From JBFELO01 sp041552055 (GTDB taxonomy: Bacteria; Acidobacteriota; Thermoanaerobaculia; Thermoanaerobaculales; Sulfomarinibacteraceae): a stretch of 32,555 bases of DNA. A program made the position numbers and the translations under genes. Shown piece after piece: positions 31,088 to 32,555 of the stretch. The DNA lies in assembly GCA_041552055.1 (NCBI GenBank), contig JBFELO010000043.1:1-32555 (forward strand), written 5' to 3'. The number at the start of each line of letters is the position of its first letter. Position 1 is the first letter of the stretch. The notes beneath the pieces are model-generated. The model did no database searches, was not told the origin of the DNA, and saw nothing but the letters and a program-made list of their open reading frames with translations.

Positions 31088-32555
<1,468 letters not shown>

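Overview
The window is high-GC bacterial DNA. Spot counts of single 60-base lines give 75% GC near 1.1 kb and 67% near 19.8 kb, but 53-55% around 10.1 and 12.5 kb. Gene density is high, with many GTG starts and 1-28 nt gene overlaps. A Wzx/Wzy-style glycan locus, a type IV prepilin peptidase, SelA, an MXAN_5187-like protein, a TldD/PmbA pair and an acyl-CoA carboxylase suggest a Gram-negative-type bacterium of the Acidobacteriota or Myxococcota kind. That assignment is inference; no rRNA or other marker gene is present.

Layout. 1-163: the 3' end of an unidentified, perhaps pilin-like, gene and its terminator. 329-22890: a polysaccharide/glycoconjugate locus of several short transcription units that switch strand repeatedly. 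It holds two O-antigen ligase/polymerase-like membrane proteins (329-3722), a GT4-type transferase (3766-5109), a GT2 gene coupled to a helical-toroid protein (7153 to 5058, minus), two more GT2 paralogues and a methyltransferase (7309-10039), and an asparagine-synthase-like protein without the glutaminase cysteine (10373-12103). Next come two further glycosyltransferases and a 149-aa orphan (14842 to 12112, minus), and a GT39-type transferase with a flippase (18286 to 14955, minus). The last part is a compact plus-strand operon: GT2, polyprenyl-phosphate sugar-1-phosphate transferase, FAD protein, GT4 and pilD (18424-23633). 23597-32555: housekeeping genes, namely selA, the MXAN_5187-like gene, a TPR protein, pmbA/tldD, and the carboxyltransferase and biotin carboxylase subunits of an acyl-CoA carboxylase, the latter cut by the window edge.

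How the glycan genes could work together (inference from families): the integral membrane transferase at 19374 loads the first sugar phosphate on undecaprenyl phosphate. The cytoplasmic GT2 and GT4 enzymes extend it, and the methyltransferase, asparagine-synthase-like protein and FAD protein may modify it. The flippase at 14955 turns it across the membrane, the GT39 enzyme may add sugars from polyprenyl-phosphate donors outside, and the Wzy/WaaL-like pair polymerises or ligates it. No sugar-nucleotide synthesis, chain-length (Wzz) or outer-membrane export (Wza) genes are seen here, so those must lie elsewhere.

The most useful new observations are: a recurring TANNNT box 6-8 nt before start codons of transcription-unit-leading genes (a leaderless-transcript signature); a triplet of GT2 paralogues, one inverted and one with a DxN in place of DxD, beside a six-hairpin-like protein; a lower-GC core in the glycan locus; a possible CTG start in a CTGA overlap; and heptamer and hexamer tandem repeats in spacers.
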